From positions 62,001-126,000 of the forward strand of contig NZ_PDOC01000012.1 of the NCBI RefSeq assembly GCF_002760655.1: a stretch of 64,000 bases of DNA, given 5' to 3'. Of the stretch, positions 1-13,252 are shown piece by piece; positions within the stretch are counted from its first letter, which is position 1; every line of letters starts with the position of its first letter. This DNA comes from Massilia eurypsychrophila (GTDB lineage: Bacteria; Pseudomonadota; Gammaproteobacteria; Burkholderiales; Burkholderiaceae_D). A model generated the notes under the pieces. That model made no database searches. It worked only from the letters and a program-made list of their open reading frames with translations, and was not told the DNA's origin. The translations under genes and the position numbers were made by a program.

Positions 1-340
1 CGACTACGATCCTGCGCTCGTCAAGGTCGAGCCGCGCAATCGCCTGCCTGAGCCGCTCGAAGTGGGCATGCAGTTCGAAGGCATGCCCGATTCGGCCGAC
101 GCCGGCGACGATGCGATGATCTTCACCGTCACCGACATCGCCGACGACAAGGTCGTCCTCGACGGCAACCACCCGCTGGCCGGCATGGCGCTGCGCTTCG
201 AACTGTCCGTCATCGACGTGCGCGCCGCAACGGAAGAAGAGATCACGCACGAGCACGTGCATGGTGCGCATGGCCATCATCATGGCGATGACGACGAAGG
301 CGATGCCGGCGACGAGTTCCGTACGCACCCGGTGCATTGA
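1..340 (+). CDS. slyD: FKBP-type peptidyl-prolyl isomerase SlyD, C-terminal part
   Basis: This is the 3' end of a gene that starts before the window; the open frame runs from base 2 to the stop at 338-340. The visible part has the FKBP/SlyD pattern: a stretch matching the insert-in-flap region (VGMQFEG), then the returning FKBP strand with NHPLAG and LRFELSV, and then an acidic, histidine-rich tail (HEHVHGAHGHHHG). SlyD proteins are cytoplasmic prolyl isomerases and chaperones whose His-rich tail binds nickel and other metals. The NHPLAG motif and the His-rich end make the family call strong, but the catalytic FKBP half is outside the window. An inverted repeat follows the stop. Confidence 0.85.
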   Translation, partial: DYDPALVKVEPRNRLPEPLEVGMQFEGMPDSADAGDDAMIFTVTDIADDKVVLDGNHPLAGMALRFELSVIDVRAATEEEITHEHVHGAHGHHHGDDDEGDAGDEFRTHPVH

Positions 341-347
341 TTTTCCT

Positions 348-376
348 GGGGTCTGACGGCGTCCCCGTCAGACCCC
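348..376. repeat. 12-bp inverted repeat with GGGGTCTGAC core
   Basis: GGGGTCTGACGG at 348-359 pairs perfectly with CCGTCAGACCCC at 365-376 across a 5-base loop. It lies between slyD (plus strand) and the convergent gene ending at 405, so it could act as a bidirectional terminator, although neither side has a T-run. The same GGGGTCTGAC core starts every unit of the tandem array at 24936-25140, so this is probably another member of that dispersed repeat family. Confidence 0.6.
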
Positions 377-404
377 GGTGCGGCTGCTGGCATTCGCCGG
401 AAAG

Positions 405-1352
405 CTACTTTTCGTCCGCTGCATTCTTCAGCGTAAACGGTGACCCCGCCCCAGGCGTCACTTTCACTTCCACCGCACCCGATCCCAGGCTCAGATGGCC
501 CAGGTTGCCGCGCCATTCGATGTCCGGCGTGGTGTCGCTGTTGGCTGCCGAATCGATCAGCAGCACCTTGCCGTTGAATTTCTGCGCCAGCGTGGCGATC
601 TGGCGGCGCGGCTCGTCGAAGCCGTCGCGCCGTGTCGAGGCGCGCCCGAGCAGGGCGCGCAAACCGCGCGGCTGCTCCAGCGCCTTCACGTCGCCCTCCG
701 AAAACAGCACGATCGCTTCGCGCTTCTCGCGCCTGGCCATGGCGAACAGCCGGTTCAGCCAGAAACGGTTGGCCACCAGCCGGTCCTCGTACTCGCTGTT
801 GCGGCCGGCCTCCGGACGAAAATGGTTGTTGTTGGCCGGCAGATTGACGGTGGCGTACAGCACGTCGCCCACTTCCCAGTGGGCGTTTTCGGCATAGCTG
901 CGGAACTTGGCGCTGGCCGACAAACGCGTCACCGGCAGCTTGCGCGCGCCGAGCGAGGTCGGCTCGCTGAAGAACAGCTCGCGCAGGCGGTTCAGGCGTT
1001 CGATCGCGGCCGAGCGGCCGGTGCTGTTCTTGCATTCGCTCCAGTCGCTCGCGCCGGGCACGACGATCATCGGCCGCCTGGCGTCGTCGAACATCTCGCG
1101 CCGCCGCTCGTACAGTTTGTCGCTGCACGGCTCCTTCTCGCCCTTGATGCCGGTGACGACGACGAACGCCAGCGCCGACTCACTTTCGTCGGCAATCGCG
1201 CGCTTCAGCTTTGCCTCGTCGCCGCCGTTGTGGAAGCTGTGGCCGATGACGCCGAACTGGTGGCGGTCCGGATTCTTCGGCTCGGCCAGCAAGGCGCCGT
1301 GCACCGCCAGGGCCGCCACGGCAGCGGCGAACTGTAGGTAGCAAGCCATCAC
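405..1352 (-). CDS. Secreted protein of metallophosphoesterase type, probably without catalysis
   Basis: A 315-residue protein with a hydrophobic N-terminal segment and an ALLAEP stretch near residue 23, so it is probably exported. The middle (VVVTGIKGE near residue 65, [11 protein letters not shown] near residue 100, then a leader LRELFF and TSLG) matches from memory a family of secreted calcineurin-like phosphoesterase-fold proteins found in Burkholderiales. In active members the corresponding segment reads like PGDNEWTDC. Here the Asp and Asn metal ligands are replaced by Ala and Ser, so metal-dependent hydrolysis is doubtful. The 3' neighbour relation is convergent with slyD. Its start codon region overlaps the 3' end of mutS (1349), so it could be expressed from the mutS transcript. 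The function is unknown and the family call is moderate. Confidence 0.6.
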   Translation of the reverse strand: MMACYLQFAAAVAALAVHGALLAEPKNPDRHQFGVIGHSFHNGGDEAKLKRAIADESESALAFVVVTGIKGEKEPCSDKLYERRREMFDDARRPMIVVPGASDWSECKNSTGRSAAIERLNRLRELFFSEPTSLGARKLPVTRLSASAKFRSYAENAHWEVGDVLYATVNLPANNNHFRPEAGRNSEYEDRLVANRFWLNRLFAMARREKREAIVLFSEGDVKALEQPRGLRALLGRASTRRDGFDEPRRQIATLAQKFNGKVLLIDSAANSDTTPDIEWRGNLGHLSLGSGAVEVKVTPGAGSPFTLKNAADEK

Positions 1353-4021
1353 GCGGACAAGCGCTTGAGCTGGTACAGCTGGTCGAGCGCTTGGCGCGGC
1401 GTCAACGCGTCAGGGTCGATCGCCGCCAGCGCCGCCAGCAGCGCGCTGCCGGCCGGCGCGCCGTCGCCGGCGGTGTCGTCCTCTGCCGCCGGCTCGACGC
1501 AGGGCAGTGCGAACAGGTCCAGCTGCGGCGTCGTCGCCAGCGCCTGCGACTCGAGCCGCGCCAGATGCTTGCGCGCCGCCTTGATCACACCCTGCGGCAC
1601 GCCGGCCAGCTGCGCCACCTGCAGGCCGTAGCTTTGCGAGGCGGGGCCTGGCTGCACCGCGTGCAGGAACACGATGCTGTCCTTGTGCTCGACCGCCGAC
1701 AGGTGCACGTTGGCCGCGCTCGGGTGGCTCTCGGGCAGCTGGGTCAGTTCGAAGTAGTGGGTGGCGAACAGCGTGAAGCTGCGCGAGGCGTCGATCAGGT
1801 GGCGCGCGATCGCCCACGCCAGCGCCAGGCCGTCGAAGGTCGACGTGCCGCGCCCGACTTCGTCCATCAGCACCAGCGAATGCTCGGTGGCGCCGTTCAG
1901 GATCGCCGCCGACTCGGTCATCTCGACCATGAAGGTCGAGCGCCCGCCGGCCAGGTCGTCGGTGGCGCCGATGCGGGTGAAGATGCGGTCGACCGGGCCG
2001 ATCGTGGCGCTGGCGGCCGGCACGTAGCTGCCGATGTAGGCCAGCAGCGTGATCAGCGCGACCTGGCGCATGAAGGTCGATTTACCGCCCATGTTCGGGC
2101 CGGTGATCAGCAGCAGCCGGCGCTCGTCCGAGAAGCAGCAATCGTTGGCGATGAAGCGTTCGATCTGGTTCTCCACTACCGGATGGCGGCCTTCGCGGAT
2201 ATCCAGGCACGGCTCGGCCACCAGCTGCGGCGCCGACCAGTTGTGCTGCAGCGCGTGGGTGGTCAAGGCGGTCAGGGTGTCGAGCTGCGCCAGGCCATGC
2301 GCGATCGTCTGCAAGGACGCGATGTGCGGCGCCAGGTCGGCCAGCAGCTGCTCGTAGAGCAGCTTCTCGCGCACCAGCGCCTTGTCCTGCGCCGACAGCG
2401 CCTTGTCCTCGAACACCTTCAGCTCCGGCGTGATGTAGCGCTCGGCGTTCTTCAGCGTCTGGCGGCGGCGGTAGTCGTCCGGCACCTTGTCGGTCTGGCC
2501 GTGCGTGACTTCGATGTAGAAGCCATGCACCTTGTTGTATTCGACGCGCAGGTTGGCGATGCCGGTGCGGGCGCGCTCGCGCGTTTCGAGGTCGACCAGG
2601 AACTGGCCGGCGTTTTCCGACAGGCCGCGCAGTTCGTCCAGTTCGGCGTCGAAGCCGCGCGCGAACACCCCGCCGTCGCGCACCATCGCCGCCGGCTCCG
2701 GCGCCACGGCGCGCGTGAGCAGGTCGAGGCAGGCGTCGGGCGTGGCCAGCGCGTCGTGCACCGCTGCCAGCAGGCTCGCTTCGCCGGCGATGAAGCAGTG
2801 CTGCACGCTGCGGCGCAGCGCCGGCAGCTGCTGCAGGCCATCGCGCATGCTAGCCAGGTCGCGCGGGCGCGCCGACAGCAGCGCGATGCGCGTGGTGATG
2901 CGTTCAATGTCGGGCACCTGGCCAAGCGTGGCGGCCAGGGCGCCGCTGGTGTCGCTGGCGGCCAGCGCGCCGATGGCCGCGTGCCGCGCGCGCGCGACGA
3001 CCTGGTCGCGCCGCGCGTGATGGAGCCAGTGGCGCAGCATGCGCGAGCCCATCGCCGTGCGGCAGTGGTCGAGCAGCGAGAACAGCGTCGGCGACTCCTG
3101 GCCGCGGATGGTTTCGGTCAGCTCGAGGTTGCGGCGGGTCGCCGCGTCGAGCCCGATGAATTCGTTTTCCGATTCGGTCGACAGGCTGCGCACGTGCTGC
3201 AGGCCGCGTCCCTGGGTCGACTGGGCGTAGCGCAGCAGCGCGCCGGCCGCGCCGAACGCGGCGCCCAGGCCATCGGCGCCGAAGCCGGTGAGGGTGGCCA
3301 CGGCCAGCTGGTCGAGCAGCGCCTTGTGGCCGCCGACGACATCGAAGTGCCAGTCCGGCACTCGCTGCGTGTGCGCCATCTCCTTGTCGGCGAACAGGTC
3401 ACCGAGGTCGGCGCCGTCGCCGCGCAAAATTTCGGCCGGCGCGATGCGTTCGAGTTCCTGCTGCAGGCGCACGCCGACGGTGCGGCTGTCGCCCGAGAAC
3501 TCCATCAGTTTGAGTGCGCCCGAAGCGAGCGACAGCCAGGCCAGGCCGGTGGTGACGATCTTGCGCTGGCTGATCATGCACACTGCCAGCAGCGGGCGTT
3601 CCGCTTTTTCCGGCAGCAGGTCGGCGTCCGTCAGCGTGCCTGGCGTGACGACGCGCATGACCTTGCGCTCGACCGGGCCCTTGCTGGTGGCCGGGTCGCC
3701 GATCTGCTCGCAGATGGCGCACGACTCGCCCAGCTTGACCAGCTTGGCCAGGTAGGGATCAAGCGAATGGAACGGGATGCCGCACATCTTGATCGGATTG
3801 CCGTTCGAGGCGCCGCGCGCGGTCAGCGTGATGCCGAGGATGCGGGACGCCTTTTCGGCATCCTCGTGAAACAGCTCGTAGAAGTCGCCCATGCGGTAGA
3901 ACAGCAGCATGGTCGGGTAGTCGGCCTTCAGGCGCAGATACTGCTGCATCATGGGCGTGTGCTTTTCGCCCGCGCCGTTCTTGATGGCGGCTGCGTTGAT
4001 TTCGGTAGGAACTGTGCTCAT
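1349..4021 (-). CDS. mutS: DNA mismatch repair ATPase MutS
   Basis: MutS recognises mismatched or looped bases and, as an ATP-dependent clamp, recruits MutL. The protein has 890 residues, somewhat longer than E. coli MutS (853). The mismatch-wedge Phe-X-Glu motif is present in GDFYELF at residues 47-49. The ABC-type ATPase Walker A ([10 protein letters not shown]) is near residue 640, followed by the signature region ([14 protein letters not shown]) and Walker B ([12 protein letters not shown]). Core and clamp regions are continuous and there is no sign of a break. The start at 4021 follows an A/G-rich stretch (AAAGAAGAA on the minus strand). Its 3' end overlaps the next minus-strand gene by 4 bp. 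Confidence 0.97.
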   Translation of the reverse strand: MSTVPTEINAAAIKNGAGEKHTPMMQQYLRLKADYPTMLLFYRMGDFYELFHEDAEKASRILGITLTARGASNGNPIKMCGIPFHSLDPYLAKLVKLGESCAICEQIGDPATSKGPVERKVMRVVTPGTLTDADLLPEKAERPLLAVCMISQRKIVTTGLAWLSLASGALKLMEFSGDSRTVGVRLQQELERIAPAEILRGDGADLGDLFADKEMAHTQRVPDWHFDVVGGHKALLDQLAVATLTGFGADGLGAAFGAAGALLRYAQSTQGRGLQHVRSLSTESENEFIGLDAATRRNLELTETIRGQESPTLFSLLDHCRTAMGSRMLRHWLHHARRDQVVARARHAAIGALAASDTSGALAATLGQVPDIERITTRIALLSARPRDLASMRDGLQQLPALRRSVQHCFIAGEASLLAAVHDALATPDACLDLLTRAVAPEPAAMVRDGGVFARGFDAELDELRGLSENAGQFLVDLETRERARTGIANLRVEYNKVHGFYIEVTHGQTDKVPDDYRRRQTLKNAERYITPELKVFEDKALSAQDKALVREKLLYEQLLADLAPHIASLQTIAHGLAQLDTLTALTTHALQHNWSAPQLVAEPCLDIREGRHPVVENQIERFIANDCCFSDERRLLLITGPNMGGKSTFMRQVALITLLAYIGSYVPAASATIGPVDRIFTRIGATDDLAGGRSTFMVEMTESAAILNGATEHSLVLMDEVGRGTSTFDGLALAWAIARHLIDASRSFTLFATHYFELTQLPESHPSAANVHLSAVEHKDSIVFLHAVQPGPASQSYGLQVAQLAGVPQGVIKAARKHLARLESQALATTPQLDLFALPCVEPAAEDDTAGDGAPAGSALLAALAAIDPDALTPRQALDQLYQLKRLSA

Positions 4022-4255
4022 TTCTTCTTTATCGGTATGGCGCTGGCGGCCCGGGTCTATGCCGGCATTTTACCGCTTTCGGGCTGCTCAGCCGTTGAAA
4101 CCGTTGAACGGGCGATGCGCGCCGAAGGAAATTGCCGAACATCAGCAACTGAGAGGCGAACGCCAAAACAGTCGAGTAGATCGGATCGCGCATTGTCAAA
4201 TCGGCTTGACCATCAGCCGATAACCGCGGCGGCTTGGAAAAAAATTCGAAAGCTG

Positions 4256-4285
4256 TTGGCAAAGCGCTTCGACCGCGTATAGAAT
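4256..4285 (+). promoter_or_regulatory. Probable sigma-70 promoter of the thi operon
   Basis: TTGGCA at 4256-4261 is followed 16 bases later by TATAGA at 4278-4283 (or, with an 18-base spacer, TAGAAT at 4280-4285). This lies about 25 bases upstream of the TPP riboswitch aptamer, the expected position for a promoter whose leader begins just before the aptamer. The call is from sequence match and position only. Confidence 0.55.
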
Positions 4286-4309
4286 CAACGCTGCCGAACA
4301 ATGGCAAAC

Positions 4310-4400
4310 GCTAGGGGTCCTGCAAGTCGCGAACGCGATGCGCGGGTGAGAAACACCCTCTGAACCTGATCTGGATAATGCCAGCGAAGGGAAGCATAGT
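4310..4400 (+). ncRNA. TPP riboswitch (THI element)
   Basis: The leader carries the conserved thiamine-pyrophosphate aptamer blocks in order: AGGGGTCC at 4313-4320, GGGTGAGAAACACCC around 4343-4358 (usual block CTGAGA, here GTGAGA), then AACCTGATCTGGATAATGCC and AGCGAAGGGAAGCA to about 4396. TPP binding in this class normally represses the downstream thiamine genes, by terminator formation or by hiding the ribosome site. About 80 bases separate the aptamer from thiC; no clear T-run terminator is seen there, so translational control around the AAGGAG at 4470-4475 is the likelier mode (inference). Confidence 0.92.
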
Positions 4401-4455
4401 GACACCGGCCGCGCGCCGTCTCCCTACCCTCCTTTGCTGGCTCCTGCTCAATTGA

Positions 4456-6396
<1,941 letters not shown>

Positions 6397-6405
6397 GGTG
6401 AGCCA

Positions 6406-6609
6406 ATGACGCAGATTATTCTAAACGGCGCGCCGCACCAGGTCGCGCCGGGAGCAACCCTGACCGACCTGATGGAAGCGTTGGCGTTGCCGCACCAGGC
6501 GCTGGCGCTGGCGGTCAACCGCAACGTCGTCCCACGCCAGCAATGGCGCGAGCGCGGCCTGCAGCCGGGCGACCAAGTCGACCTGGTGCACGCCATCGGC
6601 GGCGGCTAA
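6406..6609 (+). CDS. thiS: Sulfur carrier protein ThiS
   Basis: A 67-residue beta-grasp protein ending in GlyGlyGly, the C-terminus that is adenylated and then converted to thiocarboxylate to carry sulfur into the thiazole ring. The N-terminal ILNG strand and the [12 protein letters not shown] and [13 protein letters not shown] blocks are typical of ThiS. It follows thiC by 9 bases with a ribosome site (GAGGTGAG) near the thiC stop, and precedes thiG. No thiF adenylyltransferase is visible in this window; in many proteobacteria that role is filled elsewhere by a MoeB/ThiF protein. Confidence 0.93.
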   Translation: MTQIILNGAPHQVAPGATLTDLMEALALPHQALALAVNRNVVPRQQWRERGLQPGDQVDLVHAIGGG

Positions 6610-6629
6610 CGAAATACGAAAGAGACCAC

Positions 6630-7418
6630 ATGAATGAATCGAACGAAGGACTGACAATCGCCGGCAAGACCTATCGATCGCGCCTGCTGGTCGGCAGCGG
6701 CAAGTACCGCAACCTGGCGCAGACCCGCGAGGCGACCGATGCGGCCGGCGCCGAGATCATCACGGTGGCGATCCGCCGCGTCAACATTGGTCAGGACCCC
6801 AGCGCACCGAGCCTGCTCGACGTGCTGCCGCCATCGCAGTACACCATACTGCCCAATACCGCTGGCTGCTACACGGCGAAGGATGCGGTCTACACGCTGC
6901 AGATGGCGCGCGAACTGCTGAACGGCCACAAGCTGGTCAAGCTGGAAGTGCTGGGCGACGAGAAGTCGCTGTTCCCACACATGCCCGAAACTTTGGTCGC
7001 TGCCGAAGCGCTGGTGAAGGACGGCTTCGACGTGATGGTCTACTGCAGCGACGATCCGATCCAGGCCAGGCTGCTCGAACAGATCGGCTGCGTCGCGGTG
7101 ATGCCGCTGGCGTCGTTGATCGGCTCCGGCATGGGCATCCTCAATCCATGGAACCTGTCGCTGATCATCGAGCAGGCCAGCGTACCGGTGCTGGTCGACG
7201 CCGGCGTCGGCACGGCGTCGGATGCGGCGATCGCGATGGAACTCGGCTGCGACGGCGTGCTGATGAACACCGCGATCGCCGGCGCGCGCGATCCGGTGCG
7301 CATGGCGCGCGCGATGCGCATGGCGGTGGAGGCCGGCCGCGAGGCCTACCTGGCAGGCCGCATCCCGAGGCGGTTTGCGGGCTCGCCGTCATCGCCGATG
7401 GCTGGACGCCTCGCATGA
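6630..7418 (+). CDS. thiG: Thiazole synthase ThiG
   Basis: ThiG condenses deoxyxylulose phosphate, dehydroglycine and ThiS thiocarboxylate to the thiazole phosphate. The protein has 262 residues from the ATG at 6630, which has an AAGAGA ribosome site and lies 20 bases after thiS; the open frame extends further upstream but overlaps thiS and has no family match. The Schiff-base lysine region (LVKLEVLGD) and phosphate-binding glycine turns ([21 protein letters not shown]) are present. The stop shares bases with the thiD start (ATGA at 7415-7418), indicating coupled translation. Confidence 0.95.
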   Translation: MNESNEGLTIAGKTYRSRLLVGSGKYRNLAQTREATDAAGAEIITVAIRRVNIGQDPSAPSLLDVLPPSQYTILPNTAGCYTAKDAVYTLQMARELLNGHKLVKLEVLGDEKSLFPHMPETLVAAEALVKDGFDVMVYCSDDPIQARLLEQIGCVAVMPLASLIGSGMGILNPWNLSLIIEQASVPVLVDAGVGTASDAAIAMELGCDGVLMNTAIAGARDPVRMARAMRMAVEAGREAYLAGRIPRRFAGSPSSPMAGRLA

Positions 7419-8206
7419 CATCGCGGCCGACCGTGCTGGTGTTCGCCGGCGCGGACCCGAGCGGCGGGGCGGGGATCGCCGCCGACATCCTCGCCATTGC
7501 GGCGCAGGGAGCACATGCGCTGCCGGTCATCACCGCGCTCACCGTGCAAGACAACGACCGCGTGTACGACGTGCTGCCAGTCGACAGCAGCGTGGTGCGC
7601 CGGCAGGCGCTAGCACTGATGAACAAGGTGGCGATCCACGCGGTGAAGCTCGGCATCCCGGGCAATCGCGCCAACGCCGAGGCGATTGTGGATCTGATTG
7701 GCCAACTTCGCCTGATCCACCCGGACCTGCCGGTGGTGCTGGACCCGGTGCTTGCCAGCGGCGCCGGCGACGCTCTGGCGCGCACCGATGCGCTCAATCC
7801 GCTGCTGGCGCTGGCAACCGTCGTCGTGCCGAATTTGCCGGAAGCGCGCGCCTTGTGCGCCGACGGCACCAACGTGGCCGAACAGGCCGCCAGTCTGCGA
7901 GCGCGTGGCTGCGCCAATGTTTTCGTCACCGGGGGCCACGCTGAAGGCGCACTGGTGGCCAACCGCTGGTTCGGCGATGACGGCGAACGCGTTTGGTCCT
8001 GGCCGCGTTTGCCAGGGGCGTTTCACGGCAGCGGCTGCACGCTCGCTTCCGCCATTGCGGCGCGGCTGGCGTGTGGCGACCGGATGGAACACGCGCTAGA
8101 CACGGCGCAGCGGTTTTGCCATCGGGCGCTGGAAGCGTCGTTCGCCATCGCCGAGGGCCAACGCATTCCGCTGCGCTCCCATTTCACCCTTCAGAGGATT
8201 CCATGA
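7415..8206 (+). CDS. thiD: Hydroxymethylpyrimidine/phosphomethylpyrimidine kinase ThiD
   Basis: ThiD phosphorylates HMP and HMP-P to HMP-PP, the pyrimidine donor for thiamine phosphate. The product is 263 residues with ribokinase-family motifs: N-terminal [11 protein letters not shown] substrate/phosphate loop, NLPEA near residue 140, and the GSGCTLASA anion-hole loop with catalytic region near residue 207. The start codon overlaps the thiG stop (ATGA), and its stop overlaps the thiE start in the same way (8203-8206). Confidence 0.94.
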   Translation: MTSRPTVLVFAGADPSGGAGIAADILAIAAQGAHALPVITALTVQDNDRVYDVLPVDSSVVRRQALALMNKVAIHAVKLGIPGNRANAEAIVDLIGQLRLIHPDLPVVLDPVLASGAGDALARTDALNPLLALATVVVPNLPEARALCADGTNVAEQAASLRARGCANVFVTGGHAEGALVANRWFGDDGERVWSWPRLPGAFHGSGCTLASAIAARLACGDRMEHALDTAQRFCHRALEASFAIAEGQRIPLRSHFTLQRIP

Positions 8207-8817
8207 GAGGGCTATATCTTGTCACACCCAACTGGGACGACACCGCCGCGCTGGTCGACGCCACCGCTCACGCCTTGCGTTCTGGAAGCGCCGCGCTGGT
8301 CCAGTATCGCCAGAAGACCGCAAGCCCGGAACTGCGGCGCGAGCAGGCCGTGCAGCTGCTGGCGCTGTGCCGGCGCCACGGCGTACCGTTCATCATTAAC
8401 GACTTCATCGACCTGTGCCTGGAGCTTGACGCGGACGGCGTGCACGTAGGCGGCACCGACGCCTCCGTGACCGAGGCGCGCAAGCTGCTCGGCGCCGGCA
8501 AGATCGTCGGCGCATCGTGCTACGGTGACAAGCAGCTGGCGCTTGACGCCGCCGCCACTGGCGCGAGCTATGTCGCGTTCGGCGGCTTTTACGCGTCGAA
8601 AGTGAAGCAGTACCCGGTGACCACGCCGGCCGATATCGTCAGCTGGGCCAGGGCCGAGATCGCGCTGCCGTGCGTGGTGATCGGCGGGATGACGCCGGCC
8701 AACGCGGCGCCACTGGTCGCGCGCGGCGCTGACATGGTGGCGGCAATCAGCAGCGTGTATGGCGCGCCGGTGATGGAGGTGGCGATGCACGAATTCGCGC
8801 GGCTGTTCGCCGAATGA
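8203..8817 (+). CDS. thiE: Thiamine phosphate synthase ThiE
   Basis: ThiE joins HMP-PP and thiazole phosphate to thiamine phosphate. The protein has 204 residues and the ThiE TIM-barrel landmarks: N-terminal GLYLVTP, QYRQK near residue 34 for diphosphate binding, IINDFIDL, DGVHVGG, and the C-terminal GGMTPANA and AISSVYGAP phosphate loops. ATG at 8203 overlaps the thiD stop, and a GAGG-type site lies just upstream inside thiD. It is the last canonical thiamine gene of the operon. Confidence 0.94.
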   Translation: MRGLYLVTPNWDDTAALVDATAHALRSGSAALVQYRQKTASPELRREQAVQLLALCRRHGVPFIINDFIDLCLELDADGVHVGGTDASVTEARKLLGAGKIVGASCYGDKQLALDAAATGASYVAFGGFYASKVKQYPVTTPADIVSWARAEIALPCVVIGGMTPANAAPLVARGADMVAAISSVYGAPVMEVAMHEFARLFAE

Positions 8818-8821
8818 GGCA

Positions 8822-10081
8822 ATGAAAGTCGTCGTATTGGGCGCCGGCGTGGTCGGCACGGCGTCGGCGTGGTACTTGCGGCGGGCCGGCCACGAGGTCA
8901 CGGTGCTGGAACGCCAGCCCGGTCCCGCGCTGGAGACCAGCTTCGCCAACGGCTGCCAGATTTCGGTGTCGCATGCCGAACCGTGGGCCAATCCCGCCAC
9001 CTTGCTCAAGGTCCTGGGTGACCTTGGCCGCGCCGACGCGCCGCTGCTATTTCGCCTGCGCGCCGATCCGCTGCAATGGCGCTGGTGCCTGCAGTTCGTG
9101 CGCGAATGCCGGCCGGCCCGGGTGGCGGCCAACCTTCGCAATATCGTCGCCATCGCCGACTACAGCCGGCGCAGCCTGCAGGCCTTGCGCGCCGAGACCG
9201 GGATCGAGTACGACAGCCTGGCGCGCGGCATCCTGCATTTTTATACCGATCAGCGGGAGTTCGACAAGTCTGCCCATGCGGCGGCCGCGATGCGCGACCT
9301 GGGCTGTCCGCGCAGGACGATCGGCGCAGACGAGCTGGTGCGCATCGAGCCGGCGCTGGCGGGCTTGCGCGCGCAGCTGGTGGGCGGCGACTTCACCCTC
9401 AGCGACGAGTCGGGCGACGTCTACAAATTCACGTCGAAACTGGCCTGCAAGGCGGCGGCTGCGGGGATCGACTTCCGCTACAACACGACCGTCACCCGCC
9501 TGCTGACCGAAGGCGGCAAAGTAAGCGGCGTCGAGATCATCGATTGCGAAGGCAGGCACCAGCCGCTGCGCGCCGACGCCTTCGTCATCGCGCTCGGCAG
9601 CTTTTCGGCGGCGCTGCTCGCGCCGCTGGGGATTGGGCTGATGATCTATCCCGGCAAGGGCTATTCGGCGACCTACCCGATCGTCGATCCTGATGCGGCC
9701 CCGACGGTGTCGCTCACCGACGACGGCCACAAACTGGTGATGTCGCGGCTGGGATCGCGCCTCCGGGTGGCCGGCACCTGCGAGTTAAACGGCTACTCGC
9801 GCACGCTCGATCCGGTGCGCTGCGACGCGATCACGCGGCGCGTGCGGGCGCTGTTCCCCGATGCCTGCGACTACGGCAGCGCCACCTATTGGGCCGGCTT
9901 ACGGCCGCTGACGCCGTCGAACGTGCCTTACATCGGCAAGACGCGCTACGCCAACCTGTACCTCAACACGGGACACGGCACGCTCGGCTGGACCATGGCC
10001 TGTGGTTCCGGCCGCGCGCTTGCCGATATCGTCTCAGGGCGCCGGCCGGAAGTGGAATTCGCTTTCGCAGGGATGACTTAG
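8822..10081 (+). CDS. DadA-type D-amino-acid dehydrogenase/glycine oxidase-like flavoprotein
   Basis: A 419-residue FAD-dependent oxidoreductase of the DAO fold. The N-terminal dinucleotide motif LGAGVVGTASAWYL at residues 6-19 and the following ETSFANGCQIS segment match the D-amino-acid dehydrogenase DadA rather than classic ThiO. The C-terminal AGLRPLTPSNVPYIG and GHGTLGWTMACGSG blocks are also DadA-like. It begins 4 bases after thiE, so it belongs to the TPP-regulated operon. No separate thiO gene is present in the operon. A role in making dehydroglycine for ThiG is therefore plausible but inferred; simple D-amino acid oxidation is the alternative. Confidence 0.85.
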   Translation: MKVVVLGAGVVGTASAWYLRRAGHEVTVLERQPGPALETSFANGCQISVSHAEPWANPATLLKVLGDLGRADAPLLFRLRADPLQWRWCLQFVRECRPARVAANLRNIVAIADYSRRSLQALRAETGIEYDSLARGILHFYTDQREFDKSAHAAAAMRDLGCPRRTIGADELVRIEPALAGLRAQLVGGDFTLSDESGDVYKFTSKLACKAAAAGIDFRYNTTVTRLLTEGGKVSGVEIIDCEGRHQPLRADAFVIALGSFSAALLAPLGIGLMIYPGKGYSATYPIVDPDAAPTVSLTDDGHKLVMSRLGSRLRVAGTCELNGYSRTLDPVRCDAITRRVRALFPDACDYGSATYWAGLRPLTPSNVPYIGKTRYANLYLNTGHGTLGWTMACGSGRALADIVSGRRPEVEFAFAGMT

Positions 10082-10199
10082 CGGTCGGCCGCCTCGAATA
10101 TTGGCCCCGCCAGCAGGCTCGGTTTTGATAAATGATATATATCGAAATAACAGTATCAATGGCTTTACGGGACCATTCCGTTTCAACAACAAAACCCGC

Positions 10200-10678
10200 C
10201 GAAGTGCATGGCCGCGCCGTGGAAGGCGTCTACTACCGGGTCTCGCCACTCGAAACGAAGCTGTGCCGCGGCGACGAAGCGATCGTGGTCGGCGGCGGCA
10301 ACTCGGCGGGCCAGGCGGCGGTGTTCCTGGCCAGCCACGCAGCGCGCGTGCACATGGCGGTGCGCGGCGATGGCCTCGCCGACAGCATGTCGAATTACCT
10401 GTCGACCGCATTAGCGCGACGTCCCCCCATCGTCGTGCATGCGCATACCGAGATCACTGAACTGGAGGCAGACGAACACGGCGTCGCCCGCGTGCACTCG
10501 GTCAACCGCGGCGGCGGCATCGACTAGTGGCACCTCGTGCGCTGAGTGTTCCTGTTCGTCGGCGCCGTTCCGAATACCGGGGCTGGCCGACTGCGGCGTC
10601 ATGCTCGATTAGAAAGGCTTCGTCCAAACCGGCGCAGTCGTGGCCCAGGTCCACGCCTTTTTCGCCCAGCAGGCCTGA
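10200..10678 (+). pseudogene. Decayed thioredoxin-reductase-like flavoprotein fragment
   Basis: The frame from about 10200 reads as the NADPH-binding half of a TrxB-like reductase: GVYYRVSPLETKLCRGDE, then VVGGGNSAGQAAVFLASH. It is interrupted by in-frame stops at 10525-10527 and 10543-10545, then a frameshift near 10580, and another stop at 10610-10612. Past the shift the family sequence resumes (LADCGVMLD, KGFVQTGA) and jumps straight to a C-terminal VVAQVHAFFAQQA ending at 10678. The segment expected between them, including the FAD-binding GDVR region, is deleted. The N-terminal half and any start are also missing. Clearly a pseudogene. Confidence 0.8.
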
Positions 10679-11076
10679 CCCTGTCCGGTGTGCGCTGGCA
10701 CGGCGCCGACTGAGGTAGCCGGGCAGGACGCCGCATTACCACACATTGGATCTTGCGCTGGCCGCAGTGGGAGAGCCGCACAGCGACGTGGTGGCCGCGC
10801 TGCTGACTGAAAAGATGTAATTAAAAGGAACAGCTTGGTTATACAAAACTTCCCCTCGTTTTTATATGTCATTAATCCGATTAGGCATTATCCTGGATTA
10901 ATAATGACAATAGGAAATTTACGAAGAAGTTACTAATTGGATAGATGTCGTTGTTTACATCAGATTATATTGTTGCATTTAATTTATTCTAATGCGTTGA
11001 TTTTGAACGACGTTCAATATCGGGAACAGTTTGTGCTTTAGATGAAAGCACAACCAACTATATCTGATCGGAAATT
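10679..11076. other. Non-coding decayed stretch, AT-rich from 10821
   Basis: No intact gene. A short in-frame piece on the plus strand ending at the TAA 10818-10820 reads YHTLDLALAAVGEPHSDVV and then ALLTEKM; it looks like the end of another lost gene but no family is assigned. From about 10821 to 11090 base composition changes to strongly AT-rich, unlike the rest of the window, which suggests acquired or deletion-joined DNA. Confidence 0.5.
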
Positions 11077-11208
11077 ATCAAAAAATTTACCTTTGGTAAG
11101 ATCGCAGCCGCCGCTGCTTTATTACTCGGCGCAAGCGCCAGTCATGCCAGTCTCATTCTGGTCGCGCCAGAAAACTTTGGCGGCACGTCGCGCCGCAAGC
11201 GCGCCTGA
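11077..11208 (+). pseudogene. Signal-peptide fragment of a secreted (PEP-CTERM-type) protein
   Basis: The frame from 11077 reads KKFTFGKIAAAAALLLGASA followed by SHASLILVAPENFGGT, and then stops at 11206-11208 after an unrelated Arg/Lys-rich stretch. The first part is a textbook Sec signal peptide of a type common on exosortase/PEP-CTERM surface proteins of this bacterial group (family recall). The expected start codon reads ATC instead of ATG, although a GGAAA-like ribosome site precedes it. With no start and only about 35 residues left, it is a remnant. Confidence 0.55.
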
Positions 11209-11215
11209 TCTTTGC

Positions 11216-11260
11216 GGTCAGCATGCGCCGGCGATCAGCGCCGGCGCAGCCTTGCTGACC
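11216..11260. repeat. Large interrupted hairpin downstream of the aldo/keto reductase
   Basis: TGCGCCGGCG at 11224-11233 pairs with CGCCGGCGCA at 11239-11248 (loop ATCAG), and outer arms GGTCAGC at 11216-11222 and GCTGACC at 11254-11260 also pair. It sits immediately after the stop of the minus-strand reductase. It could terminate or protect that mRNA, but there is no T-run. Confidence 0.45.
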
Positions 11261-11261
11261 G

Positions 11262-13248
<1,987 letters not shown>

Positions 13249-13252
<4 letters not shown>

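Noticed and set aside
1391-4282. Long open frame (963 codons) on the plus strand opposite mutS
   Set aside because: It lies fully antisense to mutS, has Arg/Gln/Ala-rich composition typical of GC-rich shadow frames and no family motif.
10679-10820. Possible small gene ending at 10818-10820
   Set aside because: No start codon in frame with a site and no family; treated as debris.
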